From positions 1 through 21,043 of the forward strand of contig CAICTM010001894.1 in NCBI GenBank assembly GCA_903772945.1: a DNA stretch of 21,043 nucleotides, written 5' to 3'. Below the pieces are notes generated by a model, which saw only the letters and a list, made by a program, of their open reading frames with translations, had not been told where the DNA came from and ran no database searches. Each line of letters begins with the position of its first letter. The stretch's first letter is position 1. Made by a program: the position numbers and the translations under genes. Of the stretch, positions 1 to 8,478 are shown piece by piece. This stretch comes from Seminavis robusta (lineage: Eukaryota; Bacillariophyta; Bacillariophyceae; Naviculales; Naviculaceae).

Positions 1-88
1 CAGTCATGAGTCGAACTCAAACCCTATCTAGGATCGAGTCGCGAATAAGGCTAAGAGCCGTGTATTGCACAACCACCAAGCTAGCTAG

Positions 89-316
89 CTAGTGGGAGTG
101 GAACACATGGTCTTCTGGCTTGCCCTCAAAGCACTGCAGCAGAGCCTCCTGCATCTTCGACTTTGTCTTTGGGATGGACTTTCCCAGGACCCTGGCCCAA
201 CCCTTCATGTCTGCGAAGCTTGTGCATGGGTCCAACAGCTTGACTTTGAGCAGCCTTTCTCTTGCCAGCAGCATGTTCATTAGATTCCTTCCCTCCAGTG
301 CATTGTTTATTGTCAC
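89..316 (-). pseudogene. Out-of-frame C-terminal continuation of the zinc-ribbon gene
   Basis: This frame overlaps the 3' end of the zinc-ribbon gene. It has no ATG of its own at the 5' end; it would be entered by a frame change just after the second cysteine pair. It reads as an amphipathic segment with an MKGWARVLG core followed by a Lys-rich helix. The spacing resembles a SAP-type helix-turn-helix DNA-binding motif, though not convincingly. It ends at a stop at 89-91. Either it is the true C-terminus, separated by a one-base indel (mutation or assembly error), or it is a chance open frame. Its amino-acid composition is more protein-like than the annotated frame over the same DNA. Confidence 0.35.
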
Positions 317-920
317 ACTTGTAGATGAAGCAGTACATTGGTATGTGACTCCTTAAGGAAGCAATTGCTCTGTGTTGACTTAGCTTGAGGCCACTTCTGA
401 TAACCAAAGACACATGCCTGTTGGTGCCACAATGGGGGCATGGAGTCTTGAGTCCTTCTTTGCCTATTGCTGAGTCCATGAACTTGTATCTCGAATGCTT
501 TTCCAGGATGCTGCGGTCAAATATCTCAGGCATAAAGAAGAGAATTTGAGTGTGAGCCCGGAGGTCAAATTCAATGGCTGCTAGAGACTGTTGCTCTGCC
601 TTCCATCGTTTGTCAATGCTGTTCCCAAAGAAATTCGTAATTTGGGACTGGCCCTGGCCTACAGCTTTCTTCCTTGCAAGGGCTCTCACAACAGGAGATG
701 TGACTCCGTGGACTGCTCCCTGCGGGAAATGGTTCTGCAGATGCCGATCCAATGTCCCCCCCACTAGAGGAGTCCTAGCTTTCACAAAGGCATGTCCTGT
801 CTTGCCAACAGCCGCCAAGAACACCATGCTGTTGTCGTCCACCTTGGGGAACCTTCCACTGGAGTACATGTTCCGGATGTAGTGGTCGATACCAGCCTCT
901 TTCGTACTCGCACTCATCAT
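126..920 (-). CDS. Zinc-ribbon protein, unknown function (DUF6729-like?)
   Basis: The open frame runs upstream to a TTG at 1043, but the first ATG is at 920 (two ATGs in a row), giving about 264 residues. The central part looks like real protein. A CPHCG motif is followed about 35 residues later by a YKC-x4-C pair, a four-cysteine zinc-ribbon pattern. This recalls the DUF6729-type module seen in transposon-associated proteins of algae, oomycetes and fungi; the family name is from memory and uncertain. After the second cysteine pair the frame becomes Lys/Gly/Gln-rich and unconvincing. The other minus frame (89-316) over the same DNA reads as a better helical, SAP-like segment, so a frameshift near 290-316 is likely and this may be a decaying copy. 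No intron with clear GT-AG ends was seen at the switch. An array of TGACGTCA sites lies about 250-300 bp upstream. DNA-related function is a guess. Confidence 0.5.
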   Translation of the reverse strand: MMSASTKEAGIDHYIRNMYSSGRFPKVDDNSMVFLAAVGKTGHAFVKARTPLVGGTLDRHLQNHFPQGAVHGVTSPVVRALARKKAVGQGQSQITNFFGNSIDKRWKAEQQSLAAIEFDLRAHTQILFFMPEIFDRSILEKHSRYKFMDSAIGKEGLKTPCPHCGTNRHVSLVIRSGLKLSQHRAIASLRSHIPMYCFIYKCDNKQCTGGKESNEHAAGKRKAAQSQAVGPMHKLRRHEGLGQGPGKVHPKDKVEDAGGSAAVL

Positions 921-1117
921 CTTCGGAGGATTGCCATGAACGCGGCTATCATTCTCGGCTGCGGTGAGTACCTCTACCTCTACGGCTACTATTACGGATG
1001 GGATGACCTCGGTTTTATTGTCTTGCTTCACTATCTCGCTCAAATTAGAATGCTCCGTCGGTCTTTCGAAAACAACACGAAAACACCACCACGAGAGACT
1101 GATCGAGCTGACACAGA

Positions 1118-1246
1118 GATGGGAAATGAATCGTGTGCATGGATGGGAAATGAATCGTATGCACGACTGACGTCACAGCCAACTGACGTCATCGAAAAGA
1201 TAGAACGATACTGACGTCATCGAAAAAATCGAACCATTCTGATTGG
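1118..1246. promoter_or_regulatory. Triple TGACGTCA (CRE) array with tandem repeats and CCAAT box
   Basis: Perfect palindromic TGACGTCA sites lie at 1168-1175, 1184-1191 and 1212-1219. The last two sit in a 28-bp tandem duplication (1183-1210 and 1211-1238), each copy continuing with CGAAAA. A 24-bp unit containing GATGGGAAATGAATCGT is also duplicated (1118-1141 and 1142-1165). An inverted CCAAT box (GATTGG, 1241-1246) follows. TGACGTCA is the bZIP/CREB core; in diatoms, TGACGT-type elements in carbonic anhydrase promoters mediate CO2/cAMP repression. The nearest gene is the minus-strand zinc-ribbon gene starting at 920, so the CCAAT box is in sense orientation for it. The assignment as promoter is inference. 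Confidence 0.6.
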
Positions 1247-2068
1247 CTAATAGCTCTACAGCGGCTCTACAGCGGTAGTGTACGGTTGGGCTGATGGCGG
1301 TACAGCGGTCCCGCAGTACTTTCTGTACAAAGCCTTTTATGTTCTGTGGACGTAGCTTCCGTACCCTAATGGTCTGAGAGCATAAAGTAGGAGCAAATGT
1401 GCTTCTAGAGGAATGTACCGCGGATCGGAAGATGTCTCTGCAGCCTCCTCCTCTTCCAACACACCAGAGCAATGATAAAGTTCACCTACAGATGGTTACT
1501 AGTGAGCTACACAAGTGCATTGCTCGTGTTTTCGCTCCTAGCTCCTAGCTCGTGGCTCCGGCCATAGTGTAGACATGGGTAGACAATAGCCCTGTATGTG
1601 TCCCAGAATATCATTGCATGCATGCAAAGCTTGCCTACCTAGCTTTAGTGAAAGTCTAGCTATAATCTGTCATTGCTTTGCTGCCATCATTATATTGAGG
1701 TTTGTCTGGGGGGTGCGGTAGCGTAGCTATCTGAACGAACTTATCCATTTGCGTGAAAGCTCCGGGTAGCGCCACAGCTGGTGGAAGCAATTCCTAGTAA
1801 AGAAGTCGTTGAGAGTTATATCTCTCTTGGGGCCGCAAACATGGCCTTGGCAAATGGATCCAGCTGGACTTTGGCAACAGCAGACATGTCCAAGCTCTGC
1901 TGAGCTTTCTAAGATACTCCTCTGCCTCCAAATATTTCAGCTTAGTCTCCGCACTTGTGGCTTCTGGTCATTCAATCAGCCACTAGCTACTAGTGACTCA
2001 GGGGGAATCCACAGGAAGTATAAATTTAAGAGGGAAAATAATGTAAGAATAATTAATATAAGAGGGAA
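1247..2068. other. Gene-free stretch
   Basis: No convincing gene here. Short repeats of CTCTACAGCGG occur near 1254-1275. Reading frames of about 100 codons on both strands have no recognisable motif, no good start context and no repeated or domain-like structure. The right end (about 2010-2068) is AT-rich and leads into the inverted-repeat element. Confidence 0.5.
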
Positions 2069-2432
2069 CTGGACCGTCCGACGGTTTTCCTCAGGCTTTA
2101 AAACCTGCCACGACTAACTCAAAATCCTGGTTCTGGTTAAGATGATGTTTAAGAGGATGTTGAGTATTTAAGAGGATGTTGTTAAGAGGATGTTTATTTA
2201 AGAGGATGTTCAGTCGTGATAAGAGGAAGTCCTATGGTGTTTCAATGAAGGCTTAAGAGGATGTTTCGAAGCTTTACGAGGATGTTGTTAAGACGATGTT
2301 TATTTAAGAGGTTGTTTAAAAGGGGATGTTGAAGATTTAAGAGGATGTTAAGAGGATGTTTAAAAGGGTGTTGTCAGTCGTGGCAAATTTAAGTTGTTTT
2401 AAATCTTTATCGAAAACCGTCGGACGGTCCTG
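2069..2432. mobile_element. MITE with GGACCGTCC TIRs and GAGGATGTT repeats
   Basis: The left end reads GGACCGTCCGACGGTTTTC (2071-2089). The right end (2412-2430) is its exact reverse complement. A second matching block further in, TGCCACGACT on the left (2106-2115) and CAGTCGTGGCA on the right (2375-2385), extends the inverted repeat to about 45-55 bp with gaps. The interior has no coding potential. It holds at least eight exact copies of GAGGATGTT, most within TTAAGAGGATGTT, plus variants, all on one strand. No target-site duplication is evident, so the superfamily cannot be assigned. A diverged relative lies at 17398-17912. Confidence 0.75.
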
Positions 2433-4689
2433 TAGACTAGGTAGCCGTTCCTGGATTGAGTATCATAGTCTACTGTACTACTAGTTTGTAGACGACCGCT
2501 TTCATGCTCCTCTAACTCTGGTGGTATCGGAGTAGGCAAAGGCAACTCTTGTAACGGCACTATGTAGCTCGCTCGGAGTGCGAGAAGAGTGCAAGAACAG
2601 TCCATGCAACCCAACAAGCATGGAGGTAGCCAGTACTAATAGCCAGACCTATAACTAACTCTGGTTCGTGCCGGCTTGGTAGCTTGCATACCCCTGCAGC
2701 CATCAACCAGTTGACTGGGACAATACACCAGTGGCCAACCAAACAATCCACGAGCAAGTCACCACCAAGCTGCAGTCCAGCTGGAAGCTCCAAATCATTA
2801 TTTATTTTTCGCTTGGCAGCTTTGTAACTCTTGGACAGGAGGAGAAAGGAGAAAACAATCTCGTTGGTTCTTTTTATTAATATCCACCCTGCCGGAACTC
2901 CTCTTGCCTTGACAAGAAGCAAATCCAGGAGCTTCCTTGAAAGATATGATACACTACCAACCTGTAGATTACATTGTCATGATGTATGTAGAAATAAATG
3001 TAGCTTTGCAAGCAGGGACTCAGGGAGATGTACCAGATCCAGCTTGAAGGCTCAAAAGAAGAAGTCTAAGTGGTGCTGCAACCCCATCGCTGCCTCCAAG
3101 ACACAATGGTACAACAAGTAAGTGCTCCAGTAATTGCTTGATGGCTGAGTCCTGTGAGTCCAGCCTCTGAAGGCTTCACTGAACGTCTACAACATGAGAA
3201 AGAAGAAACAATGAGCCACCGTAAGCTTGCCAGAATTTATAGGTTACTATTGTTAGCTGGGTAGATGCAGGGACAGTTGCCAGTCGCCAAGCCCACAGCC
3301 AACAGGTTCCTAGCTAGCTAGCTAGCTAGCTCAGCAAACTTTGGAAAAGTAGGTGGTTGCTTCACTGGCTTACTGTGCCCTTTTCGAATGGTTTCCAAAA
3401 ACGAGCTTTTGGGTTTTGCGCGGTGTGCTACACGTGTCAATGAGAATAATGAGGGTCTTATTTCTTGAGTGTCCAATGATCTTACCACGTAAACGTTACG
3501 TAAGACCAGTAGTGACGTGTATGTTTCGCAAGAATCCAGTAAATCGTCAAGATCCTTGAAAACAGTGATTATAAATCTAAAGAACTCTATGCTTCCCGTA
3601 TTTGCCGTGTCAGTATTGGATCCTTTAGTTGCATGTTGCCCTCAACTTGGAACTACAACGTTGCAGTCAATTCAATAGGAAGGCGACTTCAAACAGGAAA
3701 TAATGATCCAACCGTAAGACAAATATGCAGTGGATGTCAGGAAATAAGATCTTTCGAGCAAATTACAGTAGATTAAGTATTAGTTGTCGTTACCCGTGCC
3801 ACTAATCGGAATTCGAATGCCGGACTTCAACTCATAATTCTATTAAAAAATAAATCGATTGACGTGAGGTCAACAAACTTGCGTACATGAGCAGTACTGA
3901 TCACTCTGAATACGACTTTTTCGCAGCTGTTCTTGTCGGTCGATGTTGTTCTCAAAGAGCAAGTGGTGAGAAGAGAATCTTTCTTTGTTGGTCGATGATG
4001 CTCCTTGGATGTCTGCTAAATCTCGCGTTCAGCTGTATCCTTTATGTAGCATCTTGTTATATGTAGCGGAGCTGTTGTAGTCCCGATTTTAGTTGCCAAT
4101 TGCAGCCCACCAATAATTGCCAATGGGACCCGCATGCAGCGCAACAAAGTCCCGGTGCGTCGCTAATACCATTTAGATTCAAGCTTTTCTACTATTAGCT
4201 ATAGTAGCAGTTTGGAAGGATTCTTGCCAGCTATGTCCAATGCATTTACTAAATCCAGAAAACTTCGAATGACTATCTTTAATTTAGTACTCTGGTGTAT
4301 CACGCCTCGTGGCCATCAAATCTTTACCAGTGAGGTTCTTGTGTATCGTAGCTGCTGGAATGGCCCACGTAAGTAAGGTATGTACTGGAGTGTACTGGTA
4401 GCCTGGTAGTATAGCGGTTCTTTCATGCATACACTTTCGCCACTGTCGCGTAAATGGTCCTGGCCAGTCCTATTCCCTTTGTGGTTACCGGTAAGTATGT
4501 CGGCCCTTCTTGGATCAATCGTTGTGGGCAGTCTGGTCTGTGATTGGTACCGTACGGTACCCGGCTGGATATCTACAGTAGATCTATCTATCTTTTGGAA
4601 ATTGGAGGAGTGCTTGATACCAGTCTGTCTCACAATTCTTCCAACTACGATCAAGTAAACACAAGTAACCACAACTGATCAATACCACC
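2433..4689. other. Long gene-free stretch with a CTAG run
   Basis: About 2.2 kb with only short, uncharacteristic reading frames (longest about 120 codons) on both strands. None has a recognisable domain. The stretch holds a pure CTAG-type run (3310-3331) and a palindrome GGTACCGTACGGTACC at about 4546-4561. The last part must include the promoter and 5' leader of the acidic-protein gene at 4690, but no specific motif could be assigned. Confidence 0.5.
3310..3331. repeat. (CTAG)n microsatellite
   Basis: Five to six uninterrupted CTAG/GCTA units. Shorter runs occur at 81-92, around 5428-5440 and around 9873-9885. The tetranucleotide is self-complementary, so the run can form a perfect hairpin. 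Confidence 0.9.
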
Positions 4690-5271
4690 ATGACATCCAC
4701 AGCAGCAACTATCAGTACATCAGCCATGTTTGACATGAGCAAAATGGAACGGCGCAGCAGCACTGGCTCTTCCCATTCCGAAGGCGACAACTCCTCGTGG
4801 GGAGAAATTAGCCTGGACGAAGTCTTGGAAGACAACTGCATGAAGGACCGATCGTCTCGCACTTACTCCACTTTGGACAATAGCTCTTGGGGAGAACTTG
4901 ACTTGGATATCTTCAATGAAGATGATGAGGAGGAAGATGAGCAACCACAGCAGCAACAGCAGCAACCACAAGACGATGATGACAGTGCCAGACACTCCAC
5001 TGGCAACATGCCTCGTCGCACAAAGAAATCGGCTGCCTTTCGCACCACTCTGTCCATGGAAGATATTTCCTTTGCCAGTGGCAAACTTCCCTTTCAACGA
5101 CGACGAGCGTTGGATGACGACAGTAGTGATAGTGATGATGATGATGATGATGAAAGTGTCAACGATATGACCAAAGGTCTCAAGAACATGTACAACAAGT
5201 ACCACAACCAAAGACCATCATCTTCACACTTTGGACAAAAGACTCATCTCCAAAGATACAAGACATACTAG
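4690..5271 (+). CDS. Acidic low-complexity protein with duplicated NSSWGE motif
   Basis: A 193-residue protein of unknown function. The ATG sits in a strong context (ACCACCATGA) and the frame closes with TAG. There is no signal peptide or membrane segment, so it is probably nuclear or cytosolic. Two copies of a short motif, DNSSWGEISLDE (about residues 33-44) and DNSSWGELDLD (about 63-73), are each followed by an acidic run. A poly-Gln tract and a DDDD tract follow, then a basic patch (PRRTKK, about 107-112), a hydrophobic/Ser stretch with SMEDISFASG, an RRR patch, a second SDSD/poly-Asp tract, and a basic Tyr-containing C-terminus. This alternation of acidic and basic segments suggests a disordered regulator or chromatin/RNA-associated protein, which is inference. 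The repeated Trp-centred motif could be a peptide ligand. Confidence 0.7.
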   Translation: MTSTAATISTSAMFDMSKMERRSSTGSSHSEGDNSSWGEISLDEVLEDNCMKDRSSRTYSTLDNSSWGELDLDIFNEDDEEEDEQPQQQQQQPQDDDDSARHSTGNMPRRTKKSAAFRTTLSMEDISFASGKLPFQRRRALDDDSSDSDDDDDDESVNDMTKGLKNMYNKYHNQRPSSSHFGQKTHLQRYKTY

Positions 5272-6779
5272 CTTGCTTGCTTGCTTCTTAGCATACTTGA
5301 ATACATACATCCATCTATCCTCCTTCTGACCTCCAGCATGAGTACATTATCTATCTTTAAACCTTCTTAGACTTCTTATTCTTACACACACACACACACA
5401 CACACTGACTTACCTACAACTATCCAGCTAGCTAGCTACCCTACCTATCATCTACAATACCATAGACTAGCTGACAGTTACTACGTACTTTCCCGGGCAG
5501 ACCTCAAGCATCACCAGAGCTTCTACCGGTACCGGTAGGTTGGACGAAGCCAAAGCTGATGTTTTGGGTCTTCTGCTGTAAACTGGGGTTGCTAGCTAGA
5601 GTGATAGGCTAGCGACAGTTGCCAAGGTGGCGTCATTCTGGATCAGCCAGAGCTTTTTTCATCCAACAATGTTTGGACAGCTTCCAAATCCGCCTTGGCC
5701 AGCCATCAACGCCAGTCCCTTTGCAATGGCTGATGCTTGCATTGGAGCGAGACAGTCCAGGTGCTTGTAGTACTACGTTAGTAGGCGCTGGCTGGGTTAT
5801 TCAATAGCTAGCAGCAAAAAAGACAAAGTACCAGGCTCAATGCACTACACGCACAACGCCGACACTTCACCCCGTTTAGTTGTTTCTGCTGATGGCCTCT
5901 TTTTGCTGCCAAAGCTATCATACTGCTGTTCTCCAACTAACTGCTCTCCCAGCTTTTGGCTCACAAGCAAGAAGTGGTCCAAGCCCTACTCTGTGGTTCG
6001 CTCTTTCAACTCTGCAAGGTGGAGCATAGCGCTCTGCCGGGCAGCTACGATGTGCTTACGAGGCTCCCGTATTCCAGCTAAAAAGCTTTCCCGGTGCTGG
6101 GATGACCGTGCCTTGATCTCTTCCGCTAGTCTTCCCCCCTTGATCCTTCTTGCTTGCCCCCCACCATGCCTTCCCTCCCTCTTTGGTTTTGCTGCTGCTC
6201 TGCTCACTCCATTGTCTGGCTCGGATTCCTGCATCCTGCCCTCCCCTCTCTGCATCCAATCCTCATCATACTAGAGTTGTTCCCTCTAACCCATAGTACG
6301 TCGTCTAACTTTCCCTTTTCTCAGAAAACAAGAGTGGAAGCTGCAGAACAACCAAAGGGACAGGTAGCTGGTGCCGAACTTTGGATTTCAGTATTAATAT
6401 TCCAGCGCACACCTGCTCTCCCCCGTTTATACTCCCCCTTTTCGGCCCATGAAAACTCCCCCAACAAACTCTTTGTCTCAGACGTACATCAAATCAAACC
6501 GGTTTCATCTCGGCGACGGAGGGATTGCATGGTTGCATGCGGTCTGTTGGTGATTGCAGCGTTGGGAACCCGTCAAGACTTTCCTGCTACATTGGAGTCC
6601 TGGAAGATACTTGATGAGGGGTCATGAGTGCACATGGCAGACCGGGACGAGGCACGTCCCCATCATAGACTCGACTGGCTGATGAGACTCGATTGGACGG
6701 AGTCGGTTGTCTCCACCGCCCCGTTGCCAAAAGCCTCCAAAAACAAAACAAGCCAATAGAAAAGAAAAGAACAACTAAA
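5272..6779. other. Gene-poor stretch with microsatellites
   Basis: It begins with a TTGC run just after the acidic-protein stop. A CA microsatellite follows (5384-5405). A CCGGTACCGGTA repeat lies near 5526-5537. On the minus strand, 5986-6255 encodes an 89-residue Arg/Lys/Glu-rich, helix-prone frame; it matches no family I know and could be chance. The interval 6250-6779 is pyrimidine-rich and should contain the promoter and leader of the LRR gene, which starts after an A-rich leader. Confidence 0.4.
5384..5405. repeat. (AC)11 microsatellite
   Basis: Uninterrupted AC dinucleotides over 22 bp, in the 3' flank of the acidic-protein gene. The strand sense is CA-rich on plus. Confidence 0.95.
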
Positions 6780-8066
6780 ATGCTAGTGATCAAATCGTCT
6801 TGGCGGCTGGAGGAAATTCTTGTCGAGCTGGATGCGGGCGCTTCATCAGAGCCGGCTACCATCCCCCCAGCAGGCTCCCAAGAAGACGAAGAAGTCGAAG
6901 AGCGGCAGCACCAAAGTCAAACCATCCTGAAGGTGTCATTTCGAGACGATGATGTGCTAGATTCGGACCAGCTGGAACAGTTGCTAGGTCATCTTCCTGG
7001 ACTGCGAAAGCTGAAAGTATGCGCCGAGACTCTGACCGGAGACCCCCAAGTGATTGCGACCAAACTCTGTGAGCTGGAGCACCTCAGCAGCATCGATTGG
7101 GAGGTTTGGACCTATCCAGACATTACACCCGACATTTTGCATTCCTTTTGGGCCAAAGTGGCGCAGTCGAGAATCACATCGCTCTCGACCCTGCCTGGTG
7201 TGAACGCGGCTGTGTCGGGAATCTGCCTCTCGTCCGATACCACTCGCCTTCGTGACTTGACGTTTCATTGTGCTTTCCCCAATATTCAGGCTCCCGATTT
7301 CGTGGATGCCATTGAAGTGGCCAAAAGCTTGCCACAGTTGTCCTCGTTAAGTTTTGTGGGTTGCTACAGTTTGACGGACGACTCCGATGTCATTTGCGCA
7401 CTGGGAGACCTGATCAAATCCGAACAATCACTGTACAGTCTCACCGCAAACATTCATCCCGGTGCGAGCATAGCGCCAATCCTCCAAGGTCTAGAGCACA
7501 ACAGCAACACAACATTAGAGCATCTGACACTGACCGACCACGCGCATATTGTCTCCGAGAAGGCCGACCAACAAGACGAGGAGCAAGAGGGTTCAATCCG
7601 GCCCCAGGCGGTGGTCACCGAAGGTGCACTTGAAGAAATCGACGGTTGCGCCAGCAGAGTAGACACCAGCGAGGGAGAACTGTCCAGTCTCATTGACTTG
7701 CTCGAAACCAACAACATGAAATTGCAGAGGATCCAAGCGAAATCGTTGCAATGGAGGGCGGAACACTATGACAGACGACAGGAACTTTGCAAACGTCTCG
7801 AGTTCTGGTGCATGCTGAATCAACTTGAAACGCCAAAGGGCGCATCCACGCGCAAGACCATGGCGAGTGGCGATGCCACTATCTTTGACTTGATTGACGC
7901 TCTGACATCCAGAAGGCAAACCTCCAACACGTTCTACCACAAGAAAAGCACAGCCGTGCCGATTGCGTACTACTTTCTACGCATGGATCCAGCCATCTGG
8001 CTGTCTCCTGGCCCCAGCCCTGGCATAATCCATTGGTCTAGAAACCACGGGCTAAACTCTAGCTAG
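6780..8066 (+). CDS. Leucine-rich-repeat (RNI-like) protein
   Basis: The first ATG of the frame (6780), with AAA before it, gives 428 residues; upstream codons in this frame start only from TTG. After an acidic, Pro/Gln-containing linker (about residues 20-50), LRR-type segments follow with the LxxLxL pattern, such as LRKLKV, LRDLTF, LSSLSFVGCYSLTDDSD, LYSLTANI and LEHLTLTD. These are typical of ribonuclease-inhibitor-like LRRs in a curved solenoid. An acidic spacer follows (about 255-300), then a helical C-terminal part with ELCKRLEFWCMLN and AYYFLRMDPAIW. As I remember them, large diatom LRR families share this C-terminal signature; I did not verify it. There is no signal peptide or transmembrane segment, so it is probably cytosolic and used for protein binding. 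It converges with the secreted-protein gene ending at 8479. Confidence 0.75.
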   Translation: MLVIKSSWRLEEILVELDAGASSEPATIPPAGSQEDEEVEERQHQSQTILKVSFRDDDVLDSDQLEQLLGHLPGLRKLKVCAETLTGDPQVIATKLCELEHLSSIDWEVWTYPDITPDILHSFWAKVAQSRITSLSTLPGVNAAVSGICLSSDTTRLRDLTFHCAFPNIQAPDFVDAIEVAKSLPQLSSLSFVGCYSLTDDSDVICALGDLIKSEQSLYSLTANIHPGASIAPILQGLEHNSNTTLEHLTLTDHAHIVSEKADQQDEEQEGSIRPQAVVTEGALEEIDGCASRVDTSEGELSSLIDLLETNNMKLQRIQAKSLQWRAEHYDRRQELCKRLEFWCMLNQLETPKGASTRKTMASGDATIFDLIDALTSRRQTSNTFYHKKSTAVPIAYYFLRMDPAIWLSPGPSPGIIHWSRNHGLNSS

Positions 8067-8478
8067 GCGTTGCTATATGACACTGTTCTCCGTTTGCCTG
8101 CGGGTTCGAGGGCGTCCTGGTTTCGGGTTAGCCTGAGTGTACTCGTGCGTTCTCGGAGGCCCAAACCATCCCCTTTTTGTCCTCCCAAGTCTTCCCATTC
8201 TGCCTTGTCCTCAGCCCATTTGGCCGCTGCCACCTTCGATGGAATCGCCGTGGATGGAGGTTTGGCCACCCCGAACCAAACGGGTTGGCAAGAGAGAACA
8301 GCGGCTCCTTGTCTCTGAGGCTTCTCTATTGGAAACAAACCTTCTAGAAAACGTTGCCGCTATAGTATCACCTGCTGGTGTGGTTCCATGGTCTTGCTGA
8401 TTTCTGGCTCTGTAGCTAGCAAGTCTTTTAAAAGCTGCCCACTGCCCACCGTGTGCTCTGCAGAGGTAGATTGCTACA
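8067..8478. other. Convergent 3' flanks
   Basis: About 410 bp between the stops of the LRR gene (+) and the secreted acidic protein (-). It should hold both 3' untranslated regions. No conserved motif, RNA gene or terminator-like structure was recognised, and the overlapping reading frames here are low-complexity. Confidence 0.5.

Noticed and set aside
1..60. Possible tRNA T-arm (GAGTTCGACTC, minus strand)
   Set aside because: Flanking stems do not pair and no acceptor or D-arm was found.
1173..1472. 99-codon minus frame with Cys/Arg-rich composition
   Set aside because: It lies across the CRE and CTCTACAGCGG repeats and has no family features.
2069..2432. CRISPR-like array of GAGGATGTT
   Set aside because: Repeats are too short and irregularly spaced, and lie inside TIRs in eukaryotic-type DNA.
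2560..3121. Reading frames on both strands of about 96-120 codons
   Set aside because: No motif, no repeats, and composition typical of chance frames in non-coding DNA.
4720..5211. 163-codon minus frame opposite the acidic-protein gene
   Set aside because: Its poly-Ile/Val and Leu runs are shadows of Asp/Gln codon repeats in the plus-strand gene.
5986..6255. 89-codon minus frame rich in Arg/Lys/Glu
   Set aside because: Helix-prone but without any known motif or good start context; not enough to call a gene.
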